Shown here piece after piece: positions 15,416 to 23,619 of a stretch of 64,000 bases of DNA. The notes below the pieces were generated by a model. The model made no database searches and was not told the origin of the DNA. It saw only the letters and a program-made list of their open reading frames with translations. Position 1 is the stretch's first letter, and each line of letters begins with the position of its first letter. The stretch lies in NCBI GenBank assembly GCA_036493595.1, contig DASXPN010000106.1, forward strand, positions 40,085 through 104,084, written 5' to 3'. Origin of the DNA: DATAES01 sp036493595. GTDB lineage: Bacteria > Actinomycetota > Acidimicrobiia > Acidimicrobiales > JACDCH01. Both the position numbers and the translations under genes were made by a program.

Positions 15416-16920
15416 TGCCAGTCGACCCGCGCAGTCCGTGCATCGTCGGCGTCGCCCAGTCGATATCGCGCCCTGAGGACGGTCCTTCGCCGGAGCCGCT
15501 CGACTCGTGGGAGCTCGTGGTCCGGGCGGCAATCGACGATGCCGGCGCCCGCGACGGCGGCGTGCTCGACGCCGTGGAGTCGTTGCAGATCGTGTACTGC
15601 CAGTCGTGGCAATACGACGACCCGCCTGACCGCTTGTGCGATCGCCTCGGTATCGAGCCGAAGCATCGCTACTACTCGGGCATCGGTGGCACGACCCCGC
15701 AAGTGCTCCTCGACCGCGCCGCCGAGTCGATCGTGCGGGGCGAGCTCGATGTCGCGGTCGTATGTGGCGCCGAGGCGCTCGACACGGTGCGCCGCATGAA
15801 GAAGAACGGCGAACGTCCGCAATGGTCGTTCAAGCCTGACGACAAGCGGCCGTTCCCGTTCGAAGCGCCGTTCCATCCCGCCGAGGTCGCGCACGAGGTG
15901 TTCCAGGCGTACACCACGTTTGCCTTGTGGGATGTGGCGCGGCGCGCGCACCTCGGCGTCGCGCCCGACGACTACCGCGCCTCGATCGGCGAGCTGTTCG
16001 CACCGATGACGGATGTCGCCGCCCGTAACCAGTACGCGTGGTTCCCGATCGCTCGGGATGCCAACGAGCTCGTCGAGCCGACGCGGGACAACCGCATGGT
16101 TGCCTATCCCTACACGAAGTACGTGATCTCGGTCATGGAGGTCGACCTCGCCGCCGCGCTCGTCGTCACGTCACACGAGGCCGCGGACCGCCTCGGCATA
16201 CCGGCTGATCGCCGCGTGTACCTGCGGGGCTGGTGCTACGCGACCGATCCCGTCTACGTCGCCGAGCACGATCCGATGTGGTCGTCGCCGGCCATGGCGG
16301 CTGCCTCCGCCGAGGCCTTGCGCGCCGCTGGTACTGACATCGACGACATCGCATACCTCGATCTGTACAGCTGCTTCCCCTCCTCCGTGGCGTTCGCGCT
16401 CGACGCGCTCGGCTTGCGCCCGGACGACGGCCGCGGGTTCACGGTCACCGGCGGCCTTCCGTACTTCGGCGGCGCCGGCAGTGACTACGTGACGCATTCG
16501 ATCGCCCAGATGGTCGGCGTGCTGCGCGGCGACCCGGGCGCACTCGGCCTGTGCAGCGGCGTCGGCATGCACATGACGAAGCACGTGTACGGCGTGTACT
16601 CCACGTCGCCGGGCGCCGCGGCGCCACGTCCCGACGAAGCCGCCGTGCAGCACGGGCTCGACGCCCGTCCGAAGCGAGCGATCGCCGACTCGTTCTCGGG
16701 GGAGGCAACCATCGCGTCGTACACGGTGCTGCACGGGCGCGACGGCGCGCCCCAGTGGGGGCTCGTGGTGTGTGATCTCACCGATGGCCGACGTTGCTAC
16801 GGCCGGGTGACCGACGCGACCATGCTCGCCGCACTCGAGCGGGATGAGTGCGTTGGTCGTACGGTCGGATTGCTCACGAACGATGCCAACGTGAACGAGG
16901 TGACGTCATGGGTGCGTTGA
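15415..16920 (+). CDS. thiolase-fold acetyl-CoA acetyltransferase-like protein
   Basis: 501 residues, larger than a normal thiolase (about 390) because of a C-terminal extension. VGVAQSISRPEDGP opens the fold. At the position where catalytic thiolases carry the nucleophilic Cys, this reads YYSGIGGTTPQVLL, with no Cys. YLDLYSCFPSSV and TGGLPYFGGAGSDY are typical of the acetyl-CoA acetyltransferase-like subgroup. The last 90 residues (ASYTVLHGRDGAPQWGLVV onward) look like a fused OB-fold domain, replacing a separate DUF35 partner. True thiolysis is doubtful; aldolase-type or binding function is possible. Confidence 0.82.
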   Translation: MPVDPRSPCIVGVAQSISRPEDGPSPEPLDSWELVVRAAIDDAGARDGGVLDAVESLQIVYCQSWQYDDPPDRLCDRLGIEPKHRYYSGIGGTTPQVLLDRAAESIVRGELDVAVVCGAEALDTVRRMKKNGERPQWSFKPDDKRPFPFEAPFHPAEVAHEVFQAYTTFALWDVARRAHLGVAPDDYRASIGELFAPMTDVAARNQYAWFPIARDANELVEPTRDNRMVAYPYTKYVISVMEVDLAAALVVTSHEAADRLGIPADRRVYLRGWCYATDPVYVAEHDPMWSSPAMAAASAEALRAAGTDIDDIAYLDLYSCFPSSVAFALDALGLRPDDGRGFTVTGGLPYFGGAGSDYVTHSIAQMVGVLRGDPGALGLCSGVGMHMTKHVYGVYSTSPGAAAPRPDEAAVQHGLDARPKRAIADSFSGEATIASYTVLHGRDGAPQWGLVVCDLTDGRRCYGRVTDATMLAALERDECVGRTVGLLTNDANVNEVTSWVR

Positions 16921-17348
16921 CGATGACGAAGCACGAGCGCGAGGCCTTCCTCGCCGGGACCCACATCGGCGTCCTCGCGGTCGCGGGTGACTCGGATGGC
17001 GCGGCGCCCACGGTCACCCCGATCTGGTACTCGTACGATCCGGGCGGCGATGTGATCGTCACCACCGACCGCGGATCGAAGAAGACCGACCTGTTGCGGA
17101 GCGCGGGTCACGCCAGCTTCTGCGTGCAGACCGAGACCGCGCCGTACCAGTACGTGGTGGTCGAGGGCCCGGTCGCCATCAGCGACGGCGTCGACTCACA
17201 GTGGCGTCGAACCGTGTCCCGGCGCTTCCTCGGTGACGAGCTCGGCGATGCGTACGCCGACTCGACGATGGACAGCGAGGCGACCGCGGTGACCGTCCGC
17301 CTCACCCCGCAACGGTGGCGCACGACCGACTACGGCAAGTTGTTCTGA
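16908..17348 (+). CDS. PPOX/FDOR split-barrel oxidoreductase-like protein
   Basis: 146 residues with the pyridoxamine-phosphate-oxidase-like split beta barrel: HIGVLAVAGDSDGAAPTVTP, PIWYSYDPGGDVIV, RGSKKTDLLRSAGHASFCV. Members bind FMN, F420 or haem. The sequence TDRGSKKTDLL is the phosphate-binding region of the family. It overlaps the thiolase-fold gene by 13 bp. In actinobacteria such proteins are often F420-dependent reductases, but the cofactor cannot be settled here. Confidence 0.85.
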   Translation: MGALTMTKHEREAFLAGTHIGVLAVAGDSDGAAPTVTPIWYSYDPGGDVIVTTDRGSKKTDLLRSAGHASFCVQTETAPYQYVVVEGPVAISDGVDSQWRRTVSRRFLGDELGDAYADSTMDSEATAVTVRLTPQRWRTTDYGKLF

Positions 17349-17349
17349 C

Positions 17350-18105
17350 TCACCGGAACGAGCCGCGCGCCGCGGTGCTGCCTCCGTCGAGGGGCAGGAC
17401 AATGCCGGTGATCCAGCGGCTCTCGCTCGATGCGAGATACACGGCGGCGTCGGCGACGTCACTCGCCTCACCGATGCCGAGGAGGTGCATGCCTTCGCGC
17501 CGAGCGCGCTCTTCGGGCGTGAGGTTCGCGTCGCGCCGCTCGTTGAACACATAGCCGGGGCTGATCGCGTTGCAGCGAACGTGGTGTGGCGCTTCGTCCA
17601 CCGCGACGCTACGGGTCAACGCTTCGAGCGCACCCTTGGCGCTGGCGTACGCGGCGGAGCCGCGTGACGCGCGAGCGGCGGCTCGACTCGAGATGTTGAC
17701 GATCGATCCGTGCCCACAGGAGCGCAGCCGTGGCAGCGCGGCGCGGCACATGCGGGCGGGCGCGAGCAGGTCGATGTCGAGGATCGTCCGCCATGCGCCG
17801 TCGTCGAGGTCGGCGACGGGACCGTCGCGTTGCGACACGGCGGCGTTGTTGACGAGAACGGTGAGCGCGCCGAACCGATCGAGCGCGGCGGCGACGAGCC
17901 GATCGGGTGCCTCGGGGTCCGCGAGATCAGCACCCACGAACATCGCGTGCCGGCCACACGCGGCGACCACCTGTTGGCCACGCGTCTCGTCGCGGCCGGT
18001 CACGATCACGCCGGCTCCTTCCGCGGCAAAGCGGGTGGCGATGGCCTTGCCGATGCCGGACGTCGAACCCGTCACGATCGCTACCTCGCCTTCGAGCCGC
18101 GCCAT
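17350..18105 (-). CDS. short-chain dehydrogenase/reductase
   Basis: 251 residues of classical SDR: VTGSTSGIGKAIA, VLVNNAAVSQRD, NISSRAAARASRGSAAYASAKGAL in its parts (NISS for the Ser, YASAK for Tyr/Lys) and GIVLPLDGGSTA. It converges on the split-barrel gene with a 1-bp gap and diverges from the CruF-like gene, with a shared operator 10 bp upstream of its ATG. Substrate unknown. Confidence 0.88.
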   Translation of the reverse strand: MARLEGEVAIVTGSTSGIGKAIATRFAAEGAGVIVTGRDETRGQQVVAACGRHAMFVGADLADPEAPDRLVAAALDRFGALTVLVNNAAVSQRDGPVADLDDGAWRTILDIDLLAPARMCRAALPRLRSCGHGSIVNISSRAAARASRGSAAYASAKGALEALTRSVAVDEAPHHVRCNAISPGYVFNERRDANLTPEERARREGMHLLGIGEASDVADAAVYLASSESRWITGIVLPLDGGSTAARGSFR

Positions 18106-18115
18106 GGTTCGAATC

Positions 18116-18131
18116 CTGACACGTGTGTCAC
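18116..18131. promoter_or_regulatory. TGAC-N6-GTCA operator, site 6
   Basis: CTGACACGTGTGTCAC, between the divergent SDR (10 bp) and CruF-like gene (9 bp). Confidence 0.75.
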
Positions 18132-18140
18132 ACTTCTCGG

Positions 18141-18992
18141 ATGCTCCGGGAGGTCTGGGGGACCGTGGGCGGGCGGTGGTACGTGACGATCTTCGGCATC
18201 GTCTTCGTGTGGTGCGCCGTGCGCCAACTCGGATGGCGACGCACGCTCGTGTATGCGGTCGCGGCGGTCGCGATCGGAGGACTGGCGGAGAACGGGTCGG
18301 TCCATCTCGGCGTGCCGTACACCCGCTACGCGTTCAACAGTTCGCTGCGCGGCAAAGAACTGTTCCTCGGGGACGTGCCGCTGATGGTCCCGCTCAGCTA
18401 CACGTTCATGGCGTACTTCGCGTTCGCAGCAGGCCGGCTGCTCGCGTCGGGCCCGTACCGGACGCGCGCCGTGCGTCCATGGCACGAGTGGCTGCTGGCC
18501 TTGATGCTGGCCGTGTGGGCGCTGTGGATCCTCGATCCGGTCTCGCGTCTCGGCGACCAGTTCTACCTCGGCGAGTTGTTCCACTATGCAGGCCCCGGCT
18601 TCTGGTTCGGACTCCCCTTCGGCAGCCAGCTCGGGTTCGCCGCGACTGCCGCGATACTGCTGGCGATCCTGTTCCGTCTCGATCGCGCCGCGCCCGACCT
18701 ACCCGTCGAGAACCTGGCGCATCATCCGCACCTACCCGCGCTCCTCACGTACCACGGGCAGGTCTTCCACCTCGCGCTCGTCGCGTTCTGGCTCGGTGCG
18801 GACACCATCGGCGGTGCCGCGCTCCTCATCTGGGTGCCCGCCGCCTGCATCACCGCCGTCTACTGGAGCCGGCTACGGATCACCACGCCGTCCCGTAGCG
18901 ATCACGGTGGGTCGATTCCGCAACCGGCCGGCGGCGAGGCGGCCCGAGGGGCCGCGCCGGCCGTCCGAGCGGCACGATCGCCATCGGGATGA
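18141..18992 (+). CDS. CruF/DUF422-like multipass membrane protein
   Basis: 283 residues with about seven hydrophobic segments (for example FGIVFVWCAV, LVYAVAAVAIGGLAE, LLALMLAVWALWILD, LALVAFWLGADTIGGAALL). GLAENGSVHLGVPYTRY and GDVPLMVPLSYTFMAYF resemble the carotenoid 1,2-hydratase family (CruF, DUF422). No other carotenoid gene is nearby, so it may act on another isoprenoid. The ATG at 18141 is 9 bp from the operator. Its low-complexity C-terminus overlaps the 3' end of the nitroreductase gene by 113 bp. Confidence 0.75.
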   Translation: MLREVWGTVGGRWYVTIFGIVFVWCAVRQLGWRRTLVYAVAAVAIGGLAENGSVHLGVPYTRYAFNSSLRGKELFLGDVPLMVPLSYTFMAYFAFAAGRLLASGPYRTRAVRPWHEWLLALMLAVWALWILDPVSRLGDQFYLGELFHYAGPGFWFGLPFGSQLGFAATAAILLAILFRLDRAAPDLPVENLAHHPHLPALLTYHGQVFHLALVAFWLGADTIGGAALLIWVPAACITAVYWSRLRITTPSRSDHGGSIPQPAGGEAARGAAPAVRAARSPSG

Positions 18993-19479
18993 CGTGCTCG
19001 GGGAGCGCGAGGAGCGTGCGTAACTCGTCGCCGCCGTAGGTCGTGAGTGTGGTGAGCGCGGAGCCGTAGCCGAGAGCGTTGGCGGCGAGCAGCAGGTTCT
19101 GCACCGCGGGGAAGATGGACGAACCGAGCGTGGCCTTGTGCGCACCCGCCTCGGCGTCCGCGGCGACGACCACGAAGACCGGCGCACCACCGAGCCCACG
19201 TGCAACCGCGTGATCGACCTCATTGAACAGGTGGGGTTCGTTGTGCGCGGCGGCGTAGTCGCGTCCGCCGCCTTCCCACAGACGCTTGGTCAGATCGCTG
19301 AGCGCGGCGCGGGCTGCGTCATCGCGGACGACGACGAAGATCCACGGTTGAGTGTTCTCCGCGCTCGGCGCGTGGGTCGCCGCTTCGAGCATGCGTTCGA
19401 TGTCCGCATCGGGGACGGGTTCGGCGCTGAAGTCTCGGCAGGCGCGCTGGCGGAGCACGACGTCGAAGAAGTCGCTCAC
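18880..19479 (-). CDS. nitroreductase-family flavoprotein
   Basis: 199 residues from GTG. FDVVLRQRACRDFSAEPVPD carries the FMN phosphate-binding RxCRxF-type motif, then THAPSAENTQPWIFVVV and LLAANALGYGSALTTL are standard for the family. It would reduce nitro compounds, quinones or enones with NAD(P)H; the natural substrate is unknown. The GTG overlaps the stop of the methyltransferase gene by 4 bp, so the two are cotranscribed. Confidence 0.87.
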   Translation of the reverse strand: MSDFFDVVLRQRACRDFSAEPVPDADIERMLEAATHAPSAENTQPWIFVVVRDDAARAALSDLTKRLWEGGGRDYAAAHNEPHLFNEVDHAVARGLGGAPVFVVVAADAEAGAHKATLGSSIFPAVQNLLLAANALGYGSALTTLTTYGGDELRTLLALPEHVIPMAIVPLGRPARPLGPPRRRPVAESTHRDRYGTAW

Positions 19480-20264
19480 GGCCGCCGTCCGCCGGGGTCG
19501 CCGGCGACAACCAGCCGGTAGCCGGCGTCCATCTCGTCGAGCGCGAGTAGGTGTCCATAGCGCTGTTGCCACGCGCCCGAGGCGAGATCGTCGGCCAGCC
19601 GCCGCGCGCCCGCGTCGGCCTCCTCGGGCGGCAGCAGCGCGAGGCCCGAGATGTTCGCGCGCACATCGGGGTCGAGATAGCGCTCGGGCCGGCGCCAGTA
19701 CGCGGCCATGAACCCGTCCTGACAGTCGTGGGGGACGGGGATGACCTCGACGTGATCGGTGCCGAGCGGGCCGGTGACGGCGTCGATCGTCGCGATCCAG
19801 TCGCCGTCGTGCTGTTCGGTGACCGGCCAGTAGTCGTTGAGCCAGTAGGCCCGTTCCATCGAGTGGTCGAATGTCAGCACGACCTGGCGGCGGGCGACCC
19901 GCTGCAGCTCCGCGAGGCCGGCGCGCTGGTCCGTCCAGTGATGGACGGTGAAGATCGCCAGCGCCGCGTCAAAGGTGCCGTTCGCGAACGGAAGGTGCTC
20001 TGCGACAGCGCGCACGCGACAGCGACCTCGATGCTGATCGAGCATCACCGCGCTGGGGTCGATGGCGACCACCGTGCCGTCGTCGGGCTCGTAGCTGCCG
20101 GCGCCGGCGCCGACATCGACGACGGTACGAGCGTCGCCGAGCGCGGCGCGGATCTGGGCGGCGATGCGCGGATCAGGACGGCGGTGCCGCGTGTAGTCCA
20201 CGCCGATCGTGTCGTAGCGGGCGGAGATGCGGCGAACGTACCCCAGTCGCCATCCAGCGGTCAT
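19476..20264 (-). CDS. class I SAM-dependent methyltransferase
   Basis: 262 residues. Motif I VVDVGAGAGSYEP and the following VVAIDPSAVMLDQH bind S-adenosylmethionine; AIFTVHHWTDQRAGLAELQRV is typical of the methyltransferase type 11 group, related to UbiE-like enzymes. The acceptor is unknown. It starts the two-gene operon with the nitroreductase and diverges from the acyl-CoA dehydrogenase at 20297, with only 32 bp between the starts. Confidence 0.87.
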   Translation of the reverse strand: MTAGWRLGYVRRISARYDTIGVDYTRHRRPDPRIAAQIRAALGDARTVVDVGAGAGSYEPDDGTVVAIDPSAVMLDQHRGRCRVRAVAEHLPFANGTFDAALAIFTVHHWTDQRAGLAELQRVARRQVVLTFDHSMERAYWLNDYWPVTEQHDGDWIATIDAVTGPLGTDHVEVIPVPHDCQDGFMAAYWRRPERYLDPDVRANISGLALLPPEEADAGARRLADDLASGAWQQRYGHLLALDEMDAGYRLVVAGDPGGRRP

Positions 20265-20296
20265 CGCCTTCGGAACGGTCAGGTAGCTTCGCCGCC

Positions 20297-21460
20297 ATGC
20301 CTGTGGATGCCGCTCTCGCCGACGAGCTCGTCGGCACTGTCCGCGACTGGGTGCGCAAGGACGTCATCCCGCACGCATCCGAGTACGAGCACGCCGACCG
20401 CTATCCCGAGCCGATGGTCGAGCAGATGAAGGCGTTCGGCATCTTCGGCGCCCGGATCCCTGAGGAGTTCGGCGGCCTCGAGCTCGACGTGCTCACGTAC
20501 GCGCGGCTGATGGAGGAGCTGTCGTACGGATGGATGTCGCTGGCCGGCGTGCTCAACACGCACACGATCGCCGCCAACCTCATCGAGCGTTTCGGCACCG
20601 ATGCGCAGCGCAAGGAGCTGCTACCGAAAATGGCGACGGGCGAGGTGCGGGCCGCATTCTCGCTGTCCGAGCCCGACGCCGGCAGCGACACGCAGGCGAT
20701 CCGGTGCAAGGCGACGCCGGACGGTGACGAGTACGTCCTGAACGGCACGAAGATGTGGGTGACCAACGGCGAGCGCGCCGGGATCGTGGCGCTGGCGGCG
20801 AAGACGCCGGAGGGCATCACGTGCTTCTTGGTGCAGAAGGATCCGGGCCCGTCGTTCGGCGGCATCTCCGTGTCGGCCACCATCGACAAGCTCGGGTACA
20901 AGGGCATCGAGACGGTTGAGATGACGTATGCCGGACACCGCGTGCCGCGCTCGTCGGTACTCGGCGGCGACGAAGGACTCGGGCAGGGTCTGCACTACAT
21001 CCTCGGCTCGCTCGAGCTCGGCCGCATCAACATCGCCGCTCGCGCCGTCGGAGTCGCTCGCGCATCGTTCGACGCGGCGATGAAGTATTCGCACGAGCGC
21101 GAGACGTTCGGTGTGCCGATTCACAAGCACCAGGCGATCCAGTTCAAGCTGGCCGACATGGCGACCAAGCTCGAGGCCGCCCGATTGCTCGTGAAGTCCG
21201 CCGCCGAGAAGTTCGAGCGAGGCGAACGGGCCGATGTCGAGGCCGGCATGGCGAAGCTGTTCTGCTCCGAGACCGCATTCGAGCTCGCCACCGAGGCGAT
21301 GCGCATCCACGGCGGTTACGGGTACACGAAGGAGTTCCCGGTCGAGCGCTACTACCGCGACGCACCGCTGATGATCATCGGCGAGGGGACCAACGAGATC
21401 CAACGCATCGTGATTGCCCGCGGCCTGCTCGCCCGCTGGGCCGCCGACCACCCGTCCTAG
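20297..21460 (+). CDS. acyl-CoA dehydrogenase, single-subunit type
   Basis: 387 residues, complete. IPEEFGGLELDVLTYARLMEEL in parts (IPEEFGG), AAFSLSEPDAGSDTQAIRCKA in parts (LSEPDAGSD), TKMWVTNGERA, RETFGVPIHKHQAIQFKLAD in parts (FGVPIHKHQAIQ) and the C-terminal RIHGGYGYTKEFPVERYYRD and GEGTNEIQRIVIARGLL follow the short/medium-chain homotetrameric enzymes, unlike the heteromeric type at 5175. It should form an FAD enzyme making 2-enoyl-CoA and passing electrons to ETF. A single operator-like half (GGTCAGGTA) lies upstream, but no full site. Confidence 0.93.
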   Translation: MPVDAALADELVGTVRDWVRKDVIPHASEYEHADRYPEPMVEQMKAFGIFGARIPEEFGGLELDVLTYARLMEELSYGWMSLAGVLNTHTIAANLIERFGTDAQRKELLPKMATGEVRAAFSLSEPDAGSDTQAIRCKATPDGDEYVLNGTKMWVTNGERAGIVALAAKTPEGITCFLVQKDPGPSFGGISVSATIDKLGYKGIETVEMTYAGHRVPRSSVLGGDEGLGQGLHYILGSLELGRINIAARAVGVARASFDAAMKYSHERETFGVPIHKHQAIQFKLADMATKLEAARLLVKSAAEKFERGERADVEAGMAKLFCSETAFELATEAMRIHGGYGYTKEFPVERYYRDAPLMIIGEGTNEIQRIVIARGLLARWAADHPS

Positions 21461-21491
21461 ACGCTCGATCGGGCACCGGCGCGAAGCGGAC

Positions 21492-21968
21492 CTACGACGG
21501 TGGCGGCGCCGCGTACTCGAAGTGTTGGACTTCGACCATCAGCGGGAGCTTGTAGCGGACGTAGAAGCTGTGGAGCTTCAGGACGTCGTAGTGGTTCTCG
21601 ACTTCGGCGGGGACGACATCGACTTCGGAGTCGGACGCGGCCTTGGCTTGTACGCGGCGGTACAGGTCTTCGAACTCGACGAGGGTGCCGACGGACATGC
21701 CGAAGTGGTCCATGCGCGGGCACGACATGGGGGAGTCGTCGGCGATGAGGAACACGAACTGCTCGTCGGAGTGCACTCGTAGCACGAGCCTCCGCTGGTC
21801 CTGGGTGAGGATGTCGTACTCCTTCCAGCCGAACACGTCCTCGTAGAACGACGTGATCGCGGCGCGGCCTTCTTCACCGAGAGCCTCGGACGGCATGGAC
21901 ATCGCGACGTGGTTGAGTCGCGGGTTGCGCGGCCGCGGCTTGGGCTCGGGCCCCGGTTGCGTGCTCAT
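21492..21968 (-). CDS. VOC/glyoxalase-superfamily protein
   Basis: 158 residues. NHVAMSMPSEAL, FYEDVFGWKEYD and PRMDHFGMSVGTLVEFEDLY are the paired beta-alpha-beta-beta-beta modules of the vicinal-oxygen-chelate fold, with metal-ligand His in NHVAM and DHFGM. It could be a dioxygenase, epimerase or binding protein. The ATG overlaps the stop of the Zn-dehydrogenase gene by 4 bp; it is the last gene of a three-gene operon. Confidence 0.85.
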   Translation of the reverse strand: MSTQPGPEPKPRPRNPRLNHVAMSMPSEALGEEGRAAITSFYEDVFGWKEYDILTQDQRRLVLRVHSDEQFVFLIADDSPMSCPRMDHFGMSVGTLVEFEDLYRRVQAKAASDSEVDVVPAEVENHYDVLKLHSFYVRYKLPLMVEVQHFEYAAPPPS

Positions 21969-23026
21969 GACGCGGCGCCCGGAGCGATCATGACCTTGGC
22001 GGCGATCTGTCCGCCGGCGAGGCCGTTCATGGCGTCGAGGGTGCCGGCGAGCGGCACGTCGTTCGGGTCGATCAACTCGGCGAGCGGCATGCGGCCCGAT
22101 GCCAGCAGCTCCAACGCCCGCTCGAAGCCGTCCGCGTCGTAACAGAACGCACCGGTCACGATCAGCTCGTTGAGCAGGATGCGGTTCGGGTCGAACTTCG
22201 GTGCCGCCATGCCTGCGCCGACCAACACCAACGTGCCCCGCCGCTTCAACTGCGCGAGCCCGGCTTCCATCGCCGGCCCATGGCCCGAACACTCGAGCAC
22301 GACGTCGACGGCGTCGTCGACGACCTTTCCGGGATCGAACGGCCCTGGCGCCTCCAGCGCGTCAGGCGCCACGACGACCCGCGCGCCCACGCTCCGGGCG
22401 AGCTCCTGGCGCACGAGGGACGGCTCGCTGACCTTGATGTCGTCGACATCCATCGCCCGCAACGCCGCGATGGTCAGCGCACCGATCGGGCCGGCACCGA
22501 GGACGAGCGCGCGCTGCCCCGCGCGCACACCCGAGTTGGTGATGCCGTGAAGTGCCACCGCGAGCGGCTCGGCCAGCGCGGCCTGCCGCAACGTCAAACC
22601 GTCCGGCACCTGCAGCAACTCGTGCTCGTCCACCTTCGTGTACCGAGCGAACGCGCCCTGCCACTCACCACCGGTGCCCGGGGTGTCGCGGTCGCTGCAC
22701 AAGGTCGGATGGCCGCTGCGGCACATCTCACACTTGCCGCACCGTGGCGTCGGGCCGCCGATCACCGCGTCGCCGACCGACCAGCGAGTCACGGTCGAGC
22801 CGACGTCCACGACGACCCCGCTCCATTCATGGCCGCCGATCGAACCCCGCCGTCCCCAACCGTCGAGGACGAGATGAAGGTCGCTGCCGCACACGCCGCA
22901 GTGGCTGACCTCGATCAGCACGTCGTGCTCGCCGACCGACGGCACCGCGACCTCTTCGACGACGAGCTCGCCCTTGCCCCGCAGGACGGCCGCAGGCATC
23001 TTCTCGGGCATGGCCGCTCGCGTCAT
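21965..23026 (-). CDS. zinc-dependent medium-chain alcohol dehydrogenase
   Basis: 353 residues. Catalytic zinc residues are in HCGVCGSDLHL and GGHEWSGVV; the structural zinc site is CGKCEMCRSGHPTLC; the Rossmann loop is LVLGAGPIGALT. It would oxidise an alcohol to an aldehyde or ketone with NAD(P). Stops and starts on both sides overlap by 4 bp (SRPBCC before, VOC after), so the operon is tight. The start at ATG 23026 fits this coupling. Confidence 0.93.
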   Translation of the reverse strand: MTRAAMPEKMPAAVLRGKGELVVEEVAVPSVGEHDVLIEVSHCGVCGSDLHLVLDGWGRRGSIGGHEWSGVVVDVGSTVTRWSVGDAVIGGPTPRCGKCEMCRSGHPTLCSDRDTPGTGGEWQGAFARYTKVDEHELLQVPDGLTLRQAALAEPLAVALHGITNSGVRAGQRALVLGAGPIGALTIAALRAMDVDDIKVSEPSLVRQELARSVGARVVVAPDALEAPGPFDPGKVVDDAVDVVLECSGHGPAMEAGLAQLKRRGTLVLVGAGMAAPKFDPNRILLNELIVTGAFCYDADGFERALELLASGRMPLAELIDPNDVPLAGTLDAMNGLAGGQIAAKVMIAPGAAS

Positions 23027-23580
23027 GTGGGGGCTCCTGATGCCGGTGTCTCTGATGCCGGCGCTCCGGCTTGCGGTCCGGCTTGCGTCGGGCTCGCCTC
23101 GCGGTCGATCAAGTCGGCCCGGTAGTCGGGATGTTCGGTGAGCCATTGCGAAGCTCGTCGCATCGAGTCCTCGTTGTTCTTGTTGATGAACTTGTAGATC
23201 GGGCCCTCGAACCACTTCCACGGGATCTTCGTGAGGTTGTAACGCTCCTCGAAGGAGAACCGGGTGCGGTTCGGGCCGAGGCGCTCGAGCCGCACCTTGC
23301 CTGTCTGATCCTGCCCGGGCTCGCGGCTGAGCATCGTGTACGTGTAGCCGTGGTTGGCATCGACGGTGGTGACGAGCTCGAGGGCGGCGCCCTTCCGGCC
23401 GAACGGCATCTTGTAGATCACCCGCCGCAGCAACCCGTTTCCTTCGGCGTCACCGGGATGCACCACTTGCACCTCGACGACCATCGGGGCGTAGTCGGTC
23501 CATCGGTCGTAGTCCTGGAAGAGCGCCCACAGGCGCTCCGGCGAGTGCGGCATCTCGATCGAGTATCTGTGTTCCCGCAT
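23023..23580 (-). CDS. SRPBCC (START-like) lipid-binding-fold protein
   Basis: 185 residues. MREHRYSIEMPHSPERLWAL then FQDYDRWTDYAPMVVEVQ is the opening of the polyketide-cyclase/SRPBCC fold, a hydrophobic-ligand cavity; RTRFSFEERYNLTKIPW continues it. The C-terminal 25 residues are an Ala/Gly/Pro/Ser tail with short repeats. It leads the operon with the zinc dehydrogenase and the VOC protein, and diverges from an acyl-CoA synthetase across a perfect operator 14 bp away. Possibly it delivers or cyclises a hydrophobic intermediate. Confidence 0.83.
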   Translation of the reverse strand: MREHRYSIEMPHSPERLWALFQDYDRWTDYAPMVVEVQVVHPGDAEGNGLLRRVIYKMPFGRKGAALELVTTVDANHGYTYTMLSREPGQDQTGKVRLERLGPNRTRFSFEERYNLTKIPWKWFEGPIYKFINKNNEDSMRRASQWLTEHPDYRADLIDREASPTQAGPQAGAPASETPASGAPT

Positions 23581-23594
23581 GCGCCGGATCGTAC

Positions 23595-23610
23595 CTGACA
23601 CGTGTGTCAG
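23595..23610. promoter_or_regulatory. TGAC-N6-GTCA operator, site 7 (full arms)
   Basis: CTGACACGTGTGTCAG, with perfect 7-bp arms around GT. It lies between the divergent SRPBCC operon (14 bp) and acyl-CoA synthetase (9 bp from the GTG). Confidence 0.8.
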
Positions 23611-23619
23611 TATCCGGGG

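Noticed and set aside
20274..20284. GGTCAGGTA before the acyl-CoA dehydrogenase at 20297 as an operator
   Set aside because: Only a half-site; no matching TGAC six bases upstream.
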